A DNA stretch of 64,000 nucleotides, taken from Physcomitrium patens (Eukaryota; Streptophyta; Bryopsida; Funariales; Funariaceae). The stretch lies in contig NC_037256.1 of the NCBI RefSeq assembly GCF_000002425.4, forward strand, positions 17,139,917 to 17,203,916, read 5' to 3'. Shown in pieces: positions 62,760-64,000 of this stretch. The notes beneath the pieces were generated by a model. That model was not told where the DNA came from, made no database searches, and saw only the letters and a program-made list of their open reading frames with translations. The position numbers were made by a program, and so were the translations under genes. Position 1 is the first letter of the stretch, and every line of letters starts with the position of its first letter.

Positions 62760-63513
62760 ATCAACCTTATGATTGTTCAATTGATCTGCAAGAAAGAGTT
62801 CAACCACCATTCGGACCAATCTATAGCTTATCGTAGAATGAGTTGGTTGCATTAAAGGAGTACATTGATGAGAATTTGACAAAGAACTTCATACGCCATT
62901 CTAAATCTCCAGCCGTGGCTCCTATCTTATTTGTGAAAAAGAAAGACGGATCTCTACGAATGTGTGTGGATTATCAAGGACTCAATAAGATCACCATCAA
63001 AAATAGGTATCCTTTGCCTTTGATTTCAAGACTTCTTGACTAATCAATCAAGCAAAGATCTATACTAAAATAGATCTACAAGGAGCATACAACTTAGTTC
63101 GTATCAAAGAAGGAGATGAATGGAAGACTGCTTTTTGAACTAGGTATGGACATTTTGAATATAATGTCATGCCTTTTGGACTCACAAATGCTTTTCAACA
63201 TCTTATGAATGATATTTTTTGTGAGCTTTTAGATGATTTTATTGTTTGCTATTTAAATGACATTCTAATCTACTCTAAGAACACAGATGAATATGAGCTT
63301 CATGTTTGTCGAGTATTACAGAAACTTAGAAATATCAGATTATATGTCAAGTTAGAAAAGTATATATTCTACACTACTCAAGTTGACTTTTTAGGATATA
63401 TCATTTCCAACGAAGGCCTTATGATGGATCCCAAGAAGGTTCAAACTATCATAGATTGGAAGATTCTAAGAATAGTTAGAGATGTGCAATGTTTTTTGGG
63501 CTTTGCTAATTAA
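62760..63513 (+). pseudogene. Gypsy reverse transcriptase remnant
   Basis: Two open pieces: [20 protein letters not shown], then [15 protein letters not shown]. The active site is YLND instead of YLDD. Stops lie near 63042 and 63137. Confidence 0.85.
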
Positions 63514-63564
63514 TATCAAATCTTCATCAAGAATTTTTCTCAAGTTGTAGCTCCACTTACACGT

Positions 63565-64000
63565 TTGACTTGTAAAGACAAACTTGAGTGGAATAAAGAA
63601 GTAGAAGCATCATTTGATGTTTTAAAGAAAGAATTTATTTTTGCAACAATCTTATATTTCATTGACTTTTTTAAGATATTTTTTATGGAAATAGACGCAT
63701 CAGATTTTGCTATAGGTGCCGTATTGTTACAAATGGGAACGGATGACAAACTCCATCTAATAGCTTTCTATTCGAAGAAATTTTCAGCAGTCAAGATTAA
63801 TTATGAGATCCATGAGAAAGAGCTCCTTGCAATCATGGATTCATTTCAAGAATAGCGTCATTATTTAGAAGGCACCTCAAGTCTAGTTGCTATATATATA
63901 GACTAAAAGAACTTCGAATATTTCATGTTAGCATGTATCTTGAATTGTCGTCAAACCCATTGGAGCATGTCTTTATCTAGATTTAATTTCAAAATCACTT
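63565..64000 (+). pseudogene. Gypsy RNase H remnant, partial
   Basis: MEIDASDFAIGAVLLQMGTD and IAFYSKKFSAVKINYEIHEK match the RNase H block. A stop follows near 63853 and the window ends inside the domain. Confidence 0.8.

Larger units (their letters stand above)
60270..64000 (+). mobile_element. Gypsy retrotransposon, second subfamily, cut by window end
   Basis: A 5' LTR (60270-60819, ending CCTTGACA) is followed by gag, protease, RT and RNase H in order, and the sequence runs off the window. It is intermediate in decay between the copies at 42462 and 1018. The 3' LTR is not in view. Confidence 0.85.

Noticed and set aside
1-64000. CRISPR arrays, prokaryotic operons or phage genes
   Set aside because: Introns, LTR retrotransposons and plant families show a nuclear plant genome; no regularly spaced repeat array exists.

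Overview
The window is plant nuclear DNA, most likely from a moss and plausibly Physcomitrium or a close relative. The evidence is: (i) an intron-rich nuclear gene for the chloroplast import protein Tic40; (ii) an ORAI-type calcium channel gene, a family present in mosses and absent from flowering plants; (iii) two hairpins carrying a 21-nt sequence that I recognise as the bryophyte miRNA miR1030; (iv) many (TA)n microsatellites and chromodomain Gypsy retrotransposons in very AT-rich DNA. The species is an inference.

Layout. 1-9429: a nested stack of decayed Gypsy elements and solo LTRs. 9430-14960: AT-rich DNA interrupted by a GC-richer island (about 11.5-13.1 kb) with no convincing protein gene. 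14960-20340: a GC-richer block holding the tandem MIR1030 pair and other inverted repeats. 22497-24576 (minus): a three-exon ORAI-like channel gene. 25500-30450: AT-rich DNA with a truncated Gypsy copy. 31199-35830 (plus): TIC40 in 14 exons, including an 18-nt microexon. 37754-50290: a minus-strand Copia element with matching target-site duplications, into which a complete Gypsy element (42462-48834) and a reverse solo LTR (49412-49942) have inserted. 52796-53119 (minus): a serine palmitoyltransferase small-subunit gene. 53688-53877: a MITE-like element. 54262-55169: an assembly gap. 55170-60269: AT-rich DNA with an inverted pair of LTRs. 60270 to the window end: a further Gypsy copy, cut by the window edge.

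The host genes (TIC40, ORAI, ssSPT, MIR1030) sit in GC-richer islands separated by retrotransposon-rich AT deserts, and no operon-like cooperation is expected. The most interesting points concern the Gypsy family. Its predicted transcript start is exactly complementary to the sequence beside the 5' LTR (self-priming of the Tf1/sushi type). It keeps a correctly phased -1 frameshift heptamer between gag and pol in two diverged copies. It also has a conserved tract, possibly an extra ORF, after the chromodomain. Two further points are the tandem MIR1030 precursors and an ORAI channel whose selectivity-filter glutamate is replaced by glutamine.
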